Assembly (NCBI GenBank): GCA_040221055.1
Contig: JAVJVN010000009.1
Span: forward strand, 344,257 to 408,256
Source: Rhodothermales bacterium
Lineage (GTDB): Bacteria > Bacteroidota > Rhodothermia > Rhodothermales > UBA10348
Length of the DNA stretch: 64,000 nt
Reading direction: 5' to 3'
Of this stretch, positions 25,533-33,022 are shown piece by piece; within the stretch, counting starts at the first letter, position 1, and the number at the start of each line of letters is the position of its first letter. Under the pieces are notes generated by a model. That model searched no databases. It was not told where the DNA came from and saw only the letters and a list, made by a program, of their open reading frames with translations. A program made the translations under genes and the position numbers.

Positions 25533-26384
25533 TCACGGCATGATTTCAATCGTGCCCCGATAGACCGACTCAGCCGGTCCTTCCAGATGGACGTCCGTGG
25601 GGTTCAGCGGCTCGCCCCCGCACCCCACGTACAGTTTCCCCCCGGGCATGACCACGGTCACGACAGGACCTTCAACGAGACCCAGGTGGGCAGCCACCAG
25701 GGCTGACGCCACGGCCCCGGTTCCACACGCCAGGGTTTCCGCTTCCACCCCCTTTTCCCACGTACGGACCTTCACCCGGGACGGGCCTGTGACTTGAACG
25801 TAGTCCACGTTGGCCCCGGCGTCACCGAGCGCCTGACTGTACCGCATGGGCCGACCGTAAACCTCAAGGTCAAGGCGCGCTACATCGTCAGAAAAAACGA
25901 CGGCATGTTCGGTACCCGTCCAAATGGTACAGGCGGTCGGGAACGGCGTCTCCGCGGCCATGGGTACGTCGGACCGGAACGCCCGGGGCGGCGGAACGAA
26001 CAAGCGCACCCACCCCTCCGGGGACACGTGAGCCGCGTAGACACCGGCATCCGTGACGAAGTTGCTGACCGGGACACCGGAGCGCTCGCCGGATGCCGGT
26101 ATGCCCGCTGCTCGCGCGAATTGCGCGAGGCAGCGGGCGCCGTTCCCGCACATGGTGCCGAAGGATCCGTCAGCGTTTACATATCGCATGCGCCAGTCGG
26201 CCGTATGCGAAGCATTCAGCGCCAGCAAGCCATCTGCACCGATGCCGGTCCGTCGGGGACAATAACGGACAGCCAGCTTCTGCAGCTCGGCATCTGAAAA
26301 ATGATAAAACCGGTTGTCGATAACGATGAAGTCATTACCGGCGCCATTCATTTTCGTAAATTCGACGACAAGCGCTCTCTGCAT
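25533..26384 (-). CDS. dapF: Diaminopimelate epimerase
   Basis: Interconverts LL- and meso-diaminopimelate for lysine and peptidoglycan. The 283-residue enzyme carries both catalytic cysteines: Cys79 in MCGNGARC and Cys220 in LACGTGAVAS, plus the N-terminal FTKMNGAGNDF signature (9-19) and EKGVEAETLACG. ATG at 26384 places the usual short leader before FTKMNGAGND. In-frame ATGs at 26438 and 26441 exist but would leave under 15 bp to the divergent PhoH-like gene. No other dap gene is adjacent. Confidence 0.94.
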   Translation of the reverse strand: MQRALVVEFTKMNGAGNDFIVIDNRFYHFSDAELQKLAVRYCPRRTGIGADGLLALNASHTADWRMRYVNADGSFGTMCGNGARCLAQFARAAGIPASGERSGVPVSNFVTDAGVYAAHVSPEGWVRLFVPPPRAFRSDVPMAAETPFPTACTIWTGTEHAVVFSDDVARLDLEVYGRPMRYSQALGDAGANVDYVQVTGPSRVKVRTWEKGVEAETLACGTGAVASALVAAHLGLVEGPVVTVVMPGGKLYVGCGGEPLNPTDVHLEGPAESVYRGTIEIMP

Positions 26385-26452
26385 GGGCTGGGTATCCAAT
26401 CTTGGCCCCGTCTGCACGGGCCCTGTTTTACGAACCATCATAATACGCCTCC

Positions 26453-27430
26453 TTGCCCGAAAAACGCATTGTTATTGATAAAGCCGAGCCCCTGCTGCTG
26501 TTCGGCTTCAACGATATCTACCTTCGCCTCATTGACGAATCCTTCCCGGAAGTCCGGATAACGGCACGAGGCAATGAAGTCCACCTCAGCGGGGACGATT
26601 CGGAAATCGCTTCCGTGGAACGGGTCCTTGACGAACTGACGGTCCTGCTGAACCGGAACGGGAATCTGACCGAAAACGACATCCACACCGTGTTGGCGCT
26701 GTCGCACCGGGGACACTCGCCGGCCAACGCAGGCGACGGAGCGAGTGGGCACACCATCCTGTTCACGCCGTCGGGCGGCAGTGTCAAGGCCAAGACGGCC
26801 AACCAATTGCGTCTGGTCGAGGCCGCCCGTCAGAACGACATCGTGTTCGCCATTGGTCCTGCCGGTACCGGCAAGACCTACACGGCCGTCGCCCTGGCGG
26901 TTGCTGCCCTGAAGTCCAAGCAAGCCAAGCGGATTGTCCTGTGTCGTCCGGCGGTGGAGGCCGGTGAGCGGCTGGGGTTTCTACCGGGTGATCTCCGTGA
27001 CAAGGTCGATCCATACCTGCGCCCGCTCTATGACGCCCTGGAGGACATGCTTCCTCGCGACAAGCTGAAATCCTATCTGGAGCAGAATACCGTGGAGATC
27101 GTGCCGCTGGCGTACATGCGAGGGCGCACACTGAACTCCGCCTTCGTCATCCTTGACGAAGCGCAGAACGCCACCGCCCTCCAGATGAAGATGTTCCTGA
27201 CGCGTCTGGGAGCCAACAGCCGGGCCATCATCACCGGGGATGTGACCCAGACCGACCTGCCCATCCGCGAGACCTCAGGCCTGGTGCAGGCCAGTGACGT
27301 GTTGCAGGGTATCCAGGGGATCGCCTTCATCCAGTTCGACCAGTCGGACGTCGTACGCCATCGCCTGGTCAAGGACATCATCGAAGCCTACTCCCGTCAT
27401 TCCGAAGAGGAGTCGTCGCGTCGGGACTGA
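26453..27430 (+). CDS. PhoH-like ATPase (TTG start)
   Basis: A 325-residue PhoH/YbeZ-family protein. An N-terminal KH-like region (LLFGFNDIYLRLIDESFPEV and ARGNEVHLSG, about 14-47) precedes the P-loop ATPase with Walker A GPAGTGKT (135-142), RPAVEAGERLGFLPGDL and Walker B FVILDEAQN, then ITGDVTQTDLP. YbeZ-type proteins act with YbeY in ribosome and RNA quality control. No ybeY is adjacent here. The start must be TTG at 26453: a TAA lies in frame 12 bp upstream and no ATG or GTG follows before the conserved N-domain. Confidence 0.9.
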   Translation: MPEKRIVIDKAEPLLLFGFNDIYLRLIDESFPEVRITARGNEVHLSGDDSEIASVERVLDELTVLLNRNGNLTENDIHTVLALSHRGHSPANAGDGASGHTILFTPSGGSVKAKTANQLRLVEAARQNDIVFAIGPAGTGKTYTAVALAVAALKSKQAKRIVLCRPAVEAGERLGFLPGDLRDKVDPYLRPLYDALEDMLPRDKLKSYLEQNTVEIVPLAYMRGRTLNSAFVILDEAQNATALQMKMFLTRLGANSRAIITGDVTQTDLPIRETSGLVQASDVLQGIQGIAFIQFDQSDVVRHRLVKDIIEAYSRHSEEESSRRD

Positions 27431-27450
27431 GGCACATGCGCCGTGTCCCG

Positions 27451-27843
27451 TCAACCCGGGGCGAATTCCGGGTTCGATACGTGCAGGTCCCGGATGTCCA
27501 CGGGATTGTTCAATGCATCGACGTGCACGACGCGCGCCGCGTGTGACCGGGCTTCGTCGGGCGTCAGGCGGGCATAGGCAATGATGATCACCTCATCGCC
27601 CACCGTTACCAGGCGCGCAGCCGGCCCGTTCATGCAGATGGTCCGGCTACCCGGCTCGGCCGGTATGGTATATGTTTCCAGCCGGGCACCGTTGTTCACG
27701 TTCACGACCTGCACCTTTTCGTAGGGCAGGATTCCGCTCGCCTCCAGCAATTCCTGGTCGATCGTGATGGAGCCCTCATAGTAGAGCTCGGCCTGCGTTA
27801 CGCGGGCCCGATGGATTTTGGCACGGAACAGGGTCAATAGCAT
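27451..27843 (-). CDS. panD: Aspartate 1-decarboxylase proenzyme
   Basis: Makes beta-alanine for pantothenate and coenzyme A. The 130-residue proenzyme has the self-processing site Gly24-Ser25 in YYEGSITID, where cleavage creates the pyruvoyl cofactor, preceded by FRAKIHRARVTQA. NGPAARLVTVGDEVIIIAYA is the conserved C-terminal core. ATG at 27843 gives the exact family N-terminus (LLTLFRAKIHRA), ruling out the longer open frame. It follows panC on the same strand after a 110-bp spacer, so the two probably form one transcription unit. Confidence 0.96.
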   Translation of the reverse strand: MLLTLFRAKIHRARVTQAELYYEGSITIDQELLEASGILPYEKVQVVNVNNGARLETYTIPAEPGSRTICMNGPAARLVTVGDEVIIIAYARLTPDEARSHAARVVHVDALNNPVDIRDLHVSNPEFAPG

Positions 27844-27953
27844 GGAAGCGGGGCTGAGCTGGCTGACGAACGGACGGGCTGATTCGCTGACTGTCTGATA
27901 TGACGGCCGCAGCAACGCCCGTCATATTGCGGGCGCAGGGGAAGGTTTCCGCC

Positions 27954-28805
27954 TCACGGAACCTCCACAACCACGTTGTCAATGAGGCGGGCCGCCCCGA
28001 AGCGCACCGCCAGGGCAACCATGATCTCCTGTCCGGACACCAGCGCTTCCAGGGGTTGCAGGTGCTCTGTGTCCACAATCGACACATAATCGATGTCTAC
28101 ATCTCCGAGTACGTCCCGCACGGACGCATCAAGCCGATCCGGCCGACGCTCACCCGCCTCCAGTGCCTTCTTCGCCGCCGTCAAGGACCGGAACAGACGT
28201 GGCGCATCGGCCCGCTCGACGGTCGTCAGATAGGCATTCCTCGATGACAGCGCAAGTCCATCAGCGGCCCGGACCGTGGGTACGCCCACGAGCCGCACCG
28301 GGAATCCGAAGTCGGCTGTCATCCTCCGCAGGATGAAGAACTGTTGCGCATCCTTCATCCCGAACACCGCCACATCGGGCTCAACCCGGGCAAAGAGCCG
28401 CGAAACGACCGTCGTCACCCCCCGGAAGTGACCCGGCCGGGACCGGCCGCAGAGCCATTCATCCAAGCCATCGACGGCAACCCAGGTCCGGTTCGGTCGA
28501 ATCGGGTACATATCCTCTACCGTGGGCGCGAATACCGCGTGCGCCAGCCCTTGCGCACGCAGAGCGGCTACATCCGCATCCAGGGTCCGAGGATAGGCAT
28601 CGTAATCCTCCCCCTCACCGAACTGCGTCGGGTTCACGAAGATGGACACGACCACCCGGTCGGCCTCCCTCGACGCCGCCTCCACGAGGTTCAAGTGCCC
28701 TGGATGCAGGGCGCCCATGGTGGGAACAAGGGCCACCGTATGGCCCGTTTTCCGCCTGTCCCGGGTCCAGGCGGACATGGCATCGGAGGCATGGATGAGG
28801 TCCAT
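27954..28805 (-). CDS. panC: Pantothenate synthetase (pantoate-beta-alanine ligase)
   Basis: ATP-dependent ligation of pantoate and beta-alanine. The 283-residue class I tRNA-synthetase-like enzyme shows PTMGALHPGHLNLV (HxGH nucleotide motif), SIFVNPTQFG, VFGMKDAQQ and LALSSRN (the KMSKS-equivalent loop). It is complete relative to E. coli PanC (283 residues). panC precedes panD, whose product supplies its beta-alanine. Its start is 67 bp from the divergent fumC. The shared gap contains TATTAT/ATAATA near 28848, a possible -10 region usable on either strand. Confidence 0.96.
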   Translation of the reverse strand: MDLIHASDAMSAWTRDRRKTGHTVALVPTMGALHPGHLNLVEAASREADRVVVSIFVNPTQFGEGEDYDAYPRTLDADVAALRAQGLAHAVFAPTVEDMYPIRPNRTWVAVDGLDEWLCGRSRPGHFRGVTTVVSRLFARVEPDVAVFGMKDAQQFFILRRMTADFGFPVRLVGVPTVRAADGLALSSRNAYLTTVERADAPRLFRSLTAAKKALEAGERRPDRLDASVRDVLGDVDIDYVSIVDTEHLQPLEALVSGQEIMVALAVRFGAARLIDNVVVEVP

Positions 28806-28872
28806 CTATATTCAGGAAAGATCAACACGTCGGCTTCGAGAGAGAGCGTATTATAGAGGATGAACCCAACAC

Positions 28873-30285
28873 ATGGTTACAGGAATGCGTGATTTTCGGA
28901 CAGAAAAAGATTCTCTCGGCGACGTGCAGGTGCCGGCCGATGCGTGGTATGCGGCCCAGACCCAACGGGCACACGACAACTTCCCCATCTCCGGAATCCG
29001 GTTCCCGCGCCGATTCATTGAAGCGATCGCCGTCGTGAAGGCCGCTGCTGCCCGGGCCAACACAGACCTCGGACTGCTGTCCGCGGACAAACGCGACGCC
29101 ATCCTGGATGCCGCTGACCGCGTCAGAAAGGGCGAATTCGACGCCGAGTTCGTGCTCGATATTTTCCAGACGGGATCCGGAACGTCCACGAACATGAATG
29201 CCAACGAAGTGCTCGCCAACCTGGCCAGCGTGGCCATGGGGGGCGACCGGGGCAGCAAGCTCGTGCACCCGAACGATGACGTGAACATGTCGCAGTCATC
29301 GAACGATGTCATTCCCACGGCCATGCATGTAGCCGCCGTACTGGCGCTGAAACACGAACTCCTGCCCGCCCTGAATGACTTCGCCAATGCTCTGGCGGCC
29401 AAGGCGGACGCTTTCGACGATGTCCTCAAGTCGGGGCGGACCCATCTCATGGATGCTACGCCGGTACGTCTTGGACAGGAGTTCGGTGGATACGCCGCCC
29501 AGATCCGCAAGGGTATGGCGCGCGTGCAGACCGGCATTGACGAATTGTCCGAACTTGCGCTCGGTGGAACAGCGACCGGCACGGGCATCAACTGCCCTCC
29601 CGGCTTTGCCGAGGCCGCCATCCGCGAAATCAGCGCATTGACCGGACACACGTTCCGGGAGGCCGACAATCATTTCGAGGCCCAGGCGGCCAAGGATGCC
29701 TACGTTTCAGCATCTGGCGCATTGAATACCCTGGCCGTCTCGCTCATGAAAATCGTGAACGACATCCGGCACCTCTCTTCCGGCCCCACGTCCGGACTCT
29801 CTGAAATCCAGCTCCCTGCCATCCAGCCCGGATCGAGCATCATGCCGGGCAAGGTGAATCCGGTCATGAGCGAAGCCATGATGATGGTGGCGGCCCGCGT
29901 CATGGGCAACCATACGACCATCACCGTCGGCGGACAGCACGGAAATTTCGAGCTGAACGTGATGATGCCCGTCATGACCCACGCCATGCTCGAGAGCGTA
30001 TCCATCCTGTCGGGTGGTCTCGCCGCCTTCCGGACCCGCTGCCTGGAAGGGATTACCGCGAACCGGGAACGATGCCGTGAGCTGCTGGAACTCAATCCGT
30101 CCATTGCAACGGCCTTGAATCGGACCATCGGGTATGACATGGCATCCAAAGTGGCCAAGCGGAGCGCTGCCGAGAAGCGATCCGTCCGGGACATCGTGCT
30201 CGACATGGGGCTCATTCCCGCCGATGAACTGGACGCCGTCCTGGATGTCCGCCACATGACGGAGCCCGGCATCCCCGGGGCCTGA
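28873..30285 (+). CDS. fumC: Fumarate hydratase, class II
   Basis: TCA-cycle hydration of fumarate to malate by the iron-independent, tetrameric class II enzyme. The 470-residue protein has TGSGTSTNMNANEV (substrate loop), HPNDDVNMSQSSND, SGRTHLMDATPV and the superfamily signature GSSIMPGKVNPV. Length matches FumC (about 465). The start is ATG at 28873; a second in-frame ATG at 28885 is possible. It is followed after three bases by the CoA-transferase gene. Confidence 0.95.
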   Translation: MVTGMRDFRTEKDSLGDVQVPADAWYAAQTQRAHDNFPISGIRFPRRFIEAIAVVKAAAARANTDLGLLSADKRDAILDAADRVRKGEFDAEFVLDIFQTGSGTSTNMNANEVLANLASVAMGGDRGSKLVHPNDDVNMSQSSNDVIPTAMHVAAVLALKHELLPALNDFANALAAKADAFDDVLKSGRTHLMDATPVRLGQEFGGYAAQIRKGMARVQTGIDELSELALGGTATGTGINCPPGFAEAAIREISALTGHTFREADNHFEAQAAKDAYVSASGALNTLAVSLMKIVNDIRHLSSGPTSGLSEIQLPAIQPGSSIMPGKVNPVMSEAMMMVAARVMGNHTTITVGGQHGNFELNVMMPVMTHAMLESVSILSGGLAAFRTRCLEGITANRERCRELLELNPSIATALNRTIGYDMASKVAKRSAAEKRSVRDIVLDMGLIPADELDAVLDVRHMTEPGIPGA

Positions 30286-30288
30286 GCC

Positions 30289-31485
30289 GTGGACCCGGTT
30301 TCACAGGTCCCGCCCGGGCCGGATGGCTTCCCGTTCGCGAACCTCCTGGTCGTGGAATTGGCCTCGGTGCTTGCCGGGCCGAGTGTCGGCCAGTACTTCG
30401 CCGAACTCGGCGCCCGCGTCATAAAGGTCGAAAACCCTCACACGGGTGGGGACGTGACGCGGAGCTGGCTTCAGTCCGGCGAACAATCTGATGGGCGCTC
30501 GGCGTACTTCCATGCGTGCAATTGGGGCAAGGAGTCCGTGGTGCTGGACCTGGCCACGGAGGAAGGGCGCGCTGTCCGGGACCGTCTGGTGGCGCGCGCG
30601 GATATCGTTCTCGTGAACGCCTTGCCCGGCGCCCGCGCGCGCACGGGCACCGATATCGAAGCCTGGCGACAGGCCTGGCCGCGCCTGATTGTCGGCCTGA
30701 TTTCCGGATACGCCGACGACCCGGAGCGACCAGGATTTGACGCCCTCATCCAGGCGGAGTCCGGGTTCTACCACCTGAACGGATCGGCCAGCGGACCGCA
30801 GAAGATGCCGGTCGCACTCATGGATCTCCTTGCGGCACATGGACTCAAGGAGGAGCTCCTCGTAGCCTTGCTGAATCGGGCGACTCACGGGCGGGGTGCG
30901 GTCGTAGAAGTCAGCCTCATGGATGCCGCGCTCGCATCGCTCGCCAATCGCGCCACCGGATTCCTGCACACGGGTGTGGACACCGGACCGGAAGGATCGG
31001 ATCATCCCATGATTGCGCCTTATGGAACCGTATTCACCTGCACGGACGGGACACCCGTTGTAGTCGCGGTCGGGTCGGACGGCCAGTTCCATGCGCTGTG
31101 CGATCTTCTGGAGGTGCCCCTGTCGAGGGATCCGCGCTTCGCCACGAATGCAGCCCGCGTCCGGAACCGGACGATACTCAAGGAGCGTCTGCAGGACAGC
31201 ATCGGGAAGCGATCAACAGATGCGTTCCTGGCCGACTGCCGCGCCGCACGGGTGCCTGCCGGGCGCGTCGCCGACCTGGAAACAGCACTCGCACATGCGC
31301 ACGATGCGCTCTTCCTGCATGACACCGCGGGTCGCCGGAAAGGCCTCCGGAGTCGGCTCGGCATCCGCCGGGACTCGTCCGGCCCCATGCCACACCTGAC
31401 GGAGCCCCCCGTCCTGGGCGCACACACGGAAGCCATCCGGACCGAGTTTTCCGGCGAGGGGTCAACATACCTCGGTACGGACTGA
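30289..31485 (+). CDS. Family III CoA-transferase (CaiB/BaiF type), GTG start
   Basis: A 398-residue member of the formyl-CoA/succinyl-CoA transferase family. N-terminal LLVVELASVLAGPSVGQYFAELGARVIKVE is the CoA-binding signature (cited in part), and the catalytic Asp179 lies in PVALMDLLAAHG. It moves CoA between carboxylic acids; substrates in the family include oxalate, carnitine, benzylsuccinate and 2-hydroxy acids and cannot be told apart here. The GTG at 30289 is the only start that keeps the conserved N-terminus, three bases after the fumC stop, which suggests cotranscription with fumC. Confidence 0.88.
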   Translation: MDPVSQVPPGPDGFPFANLLVVELASVLAGPSVGQYFAELGARVIKVENPHTGGDVTRSWLQSGEQSDGRSAYFHACNWGKESVVLDLATEEGRAVRDRLVARADIVLVNALPGARARTGTDIEAWRQAWPRLIVGLISGYADDPERPGFDALIQAESGFYHLNGSASGPQKMPVALMDLLAAHGLKEELLVALLNRATHGRGAVVEVSLMDAALASLANRATGFLHTGVDTGPEGSDHPMIAPYGTVFTCTDGTPVVVAVGSDGQFHALCDLLEVPLSRDPRFATNAARVRNRTILKERLQDSIGKRSTDAFLADCRAARVPAGRVADLETALAHAHDALFLHDTAGRRKGLRSRLGIRRDSSGPMPHLTEPPVLGAHTEAIRTEFSGEGSTYLGTD

Positions 31486-31493
31486 TCAGTCGC

Positions 31494-31997
31494 TCAATCG
31501 ATGCCGACGGTGCCTTCCAGTTCACTGACCAGCCACAGTCCTTCCTGGGTATTGGTTTCCCGGACACGCGCCACCTGTTCCACCGAGACCGGACCGGCAT
31601 CGTTGCCGAAGGACGACCGGACGTAGGTCAACACGTTGGCAATCTGCTCGTCGGTCAGGAAGGCATGCGGGGTCATCACGTTGTTGTATTCCTGGCCATG
31701 TACGGTGATGGGACCCTGCATGCCGTTCAATACAAGACGTATGAGTCTGCCTTCATCACCCTGCGCCCACTCGCTGTCCGTGAGGGGCGGAAAGGCACCC
31801 GGGACGCCCACACCGTCAGGCTGATGACACAAGGCACAGTACCGGGCAAAGACGTCCTGGCCGGCCACCTGCCCGGACGTAGGACTGCAACCGGTCATCA
31901 ATACGATGACCAGCACACCGAACGGGAAGCTGCCACCGGCGCCGTGTCCCGAACCGTTCCATTCACTTCTCATGCTATCCCACACTCCTGTTTTCAT
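31494..31997 (-). CDS. Lipid-anchored monohaem cytochrome c
   Basis: A 167-residue lipoprotein: hydrophobic segment FGVLVIVLMTGC with Cys37 as lipid site, then a class I cytochrome c domain with haem motif CALCH (Cys54, Cys57, His58) and probable axial Met108 in NNVMTPHAFL. FPPLTDSEWAQGD resembles subunits associated with nitrite reductases and other periplasmic oxidoreductases. It is predicted to carry electrons in the periplasm. Its ATG overlaps the stop of the upstream MOSC gene by one base (TAATG), which supports the start at 31997 and translational coupling. No partner oxidoreductase gene is nearby. Confidence 0.85.
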   Translation of the reverse strand: MKTGVWDSMRSEWNGSGHGAGGSFPFGVLVIVLMTGCSPTSGQVAGQDVFARYCALCHQPDGVGVPGAFPPLTDSEWAQGDEGRLIRLVLNGMQGPITVHGQEYNNVMTPHAFLTDEQIANVLTYVRSSFGNDAGPVSVEQVARVRETNTQEGLWLVSELEGTVGID

Positions 31998-32497
31998 TAC
32001 GGTGATGTGATGAGGGGGGCCACATCCACCCGCTGACCGGTCACGAGGCTGCCCCCCGATTCCACTTCAAACAACGCTCCCCGGGTCCCGGTCGCCAATA
32101 CGGCCTGGCGGGCCTCCTCGGATGTCCGGCGGGCAAACAGATCACACGGACGGTGCGGCTTTGCGGTCCGGATGAGCGTGACGTTGCCCATGCGCAACCG
32201 GTCCCCTTCCTTCAACCGGGACAGATCCACGCCCGAGGTGACCAGGTTGTCTCCGGGAACGTCCCAGGCCGTGCCCAGGACATCCAGGACTTCCCGGGCG
32301 ATGGCCGTCACGTGCCGACCGGGGACATCCTCTCCTTTCCAGAACGATTTCCTGGCGTGGTCGCCCGCAAACCCTGCGCCTTGCAACACATCCACGCGGG
32401 ATACGCGGACGTGGACGCCCGGGGCGGGTTTTTCAATGAGCGCGGCCACCGTGGGCTCGCCCTCATACCGAAGGGTTTCAAGCGTTGGAATGAGCAT
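31997..32497 (-). CDS. MOSC-domain protein
   Basis: A 166-residue stand-alone MOSC domain (molybdenum cofactor sulfurase C-terminal type). It shows VLQGAGFAGDHARKSF, RHVTAIAREVLD, LVTSGVDLSRLKEGDRLRM and RPCDLFARRT, where the Cys may handle sulfur or bind cofactor. MOSC proteins are linked to sulfur transfer and detoxification by molybdoenzymes such as YiiM. ATG at 32497 gives the family-like N-terminus; the open frame upstream is antisense to the SxtJ-like gene's start. It is coupled to the cytochrome gene, so the pair may serve one redox function. Confidence 0.8.
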   Translation of the reverse strand: MLIPTLETLRYEGEPTVAALIEKPAPGVHVRVSRVDVLQGAGFAGDHARKSFWKGEDVPGRHVTAIAREVLDVLGTAWDVPGDNLVTSGVDLSRLKEGDRLRMGNVTLIRTAKPHRPCDLFARRTSEEARQAVLATGTRGALFEVESGGSLVTGQRVDVAPLITSP

Positions 32498-32585
32498 CAC
32501 GGACCGGCAAGGAATATCCTGGACCAAATAAGAGCCACACACTGCAATATACCTCCCGATCGCAATCCAGGACGTATCTTCCGGC

Positions 32586-33014
32586 ATGATTCGGGACGAG
32601 TTCAAACAGATTGACGCATCTGACATCGCCGTTTACGGGTTCGCGCGGCTCATGGCCATCGTGGGGCTGCTCGTCGCCGCGTATCTCCTGTACAAAACCC
32701 GATCCGTCGTCCAACCCGGTGTCCTGATCGCAATTTCGGCCGCCACGACCCTCTGGGTGACGGGCCGATGGCTGCCCGGACTCCTCCGCCCCATCCATCG
32801 ATCCTGGATGATGCTGGCCGTGCTGCTCGGATTCGTCATGACGCGGGTCATCCTGTTCATCGTGTTCGCGCTCGTCGTCACGCCCATCGGAATCTTCATG
32901 CGGCTTCTGGGGAAGGATCCGCTGAAAAAACGGCCCGATGCCACATTGGCCACCTACTGGATCCCGAAAGAGCCCGCGGAGCCGCCTGCCACCCGTTTCC
33001 GGCGCCTGTTCTGA
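32586..33014 (+). CDS. SxtJ-like small membrane protein
   Basis: A 142-residue membrane protein with three to four hydrophobic segments (about 17-36, 45-60, 73-100). The C-terminal portion VVTPIGIFMRLLGKDPLKKR followed by ATYWIPK matches the conserved tail of SxtJ-family membrane proteins, a poorly understood family often beside carbamoyltransferases. No carbamoyltransferase is seen here. It is divergent from the MOSC gene (88-bp gap) and ends 8 bp before the convergent ppk1 stop. Confidence 0.65.
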   Translation: MIRDEFKQIDASDIAVYGFARLMAIVGLLVAAYLLYKTRSVVQPGVLIAISAATTLWVTGRWLPGLLRPIHRSWMMLAVLLGFVMTRVILFIVFALVVTPIGIFMRLLGKDPLKKRPDATLATYWIPKEPAEPPATRFRRLF

Positions 33015-33022
33015 ACAGCCTT

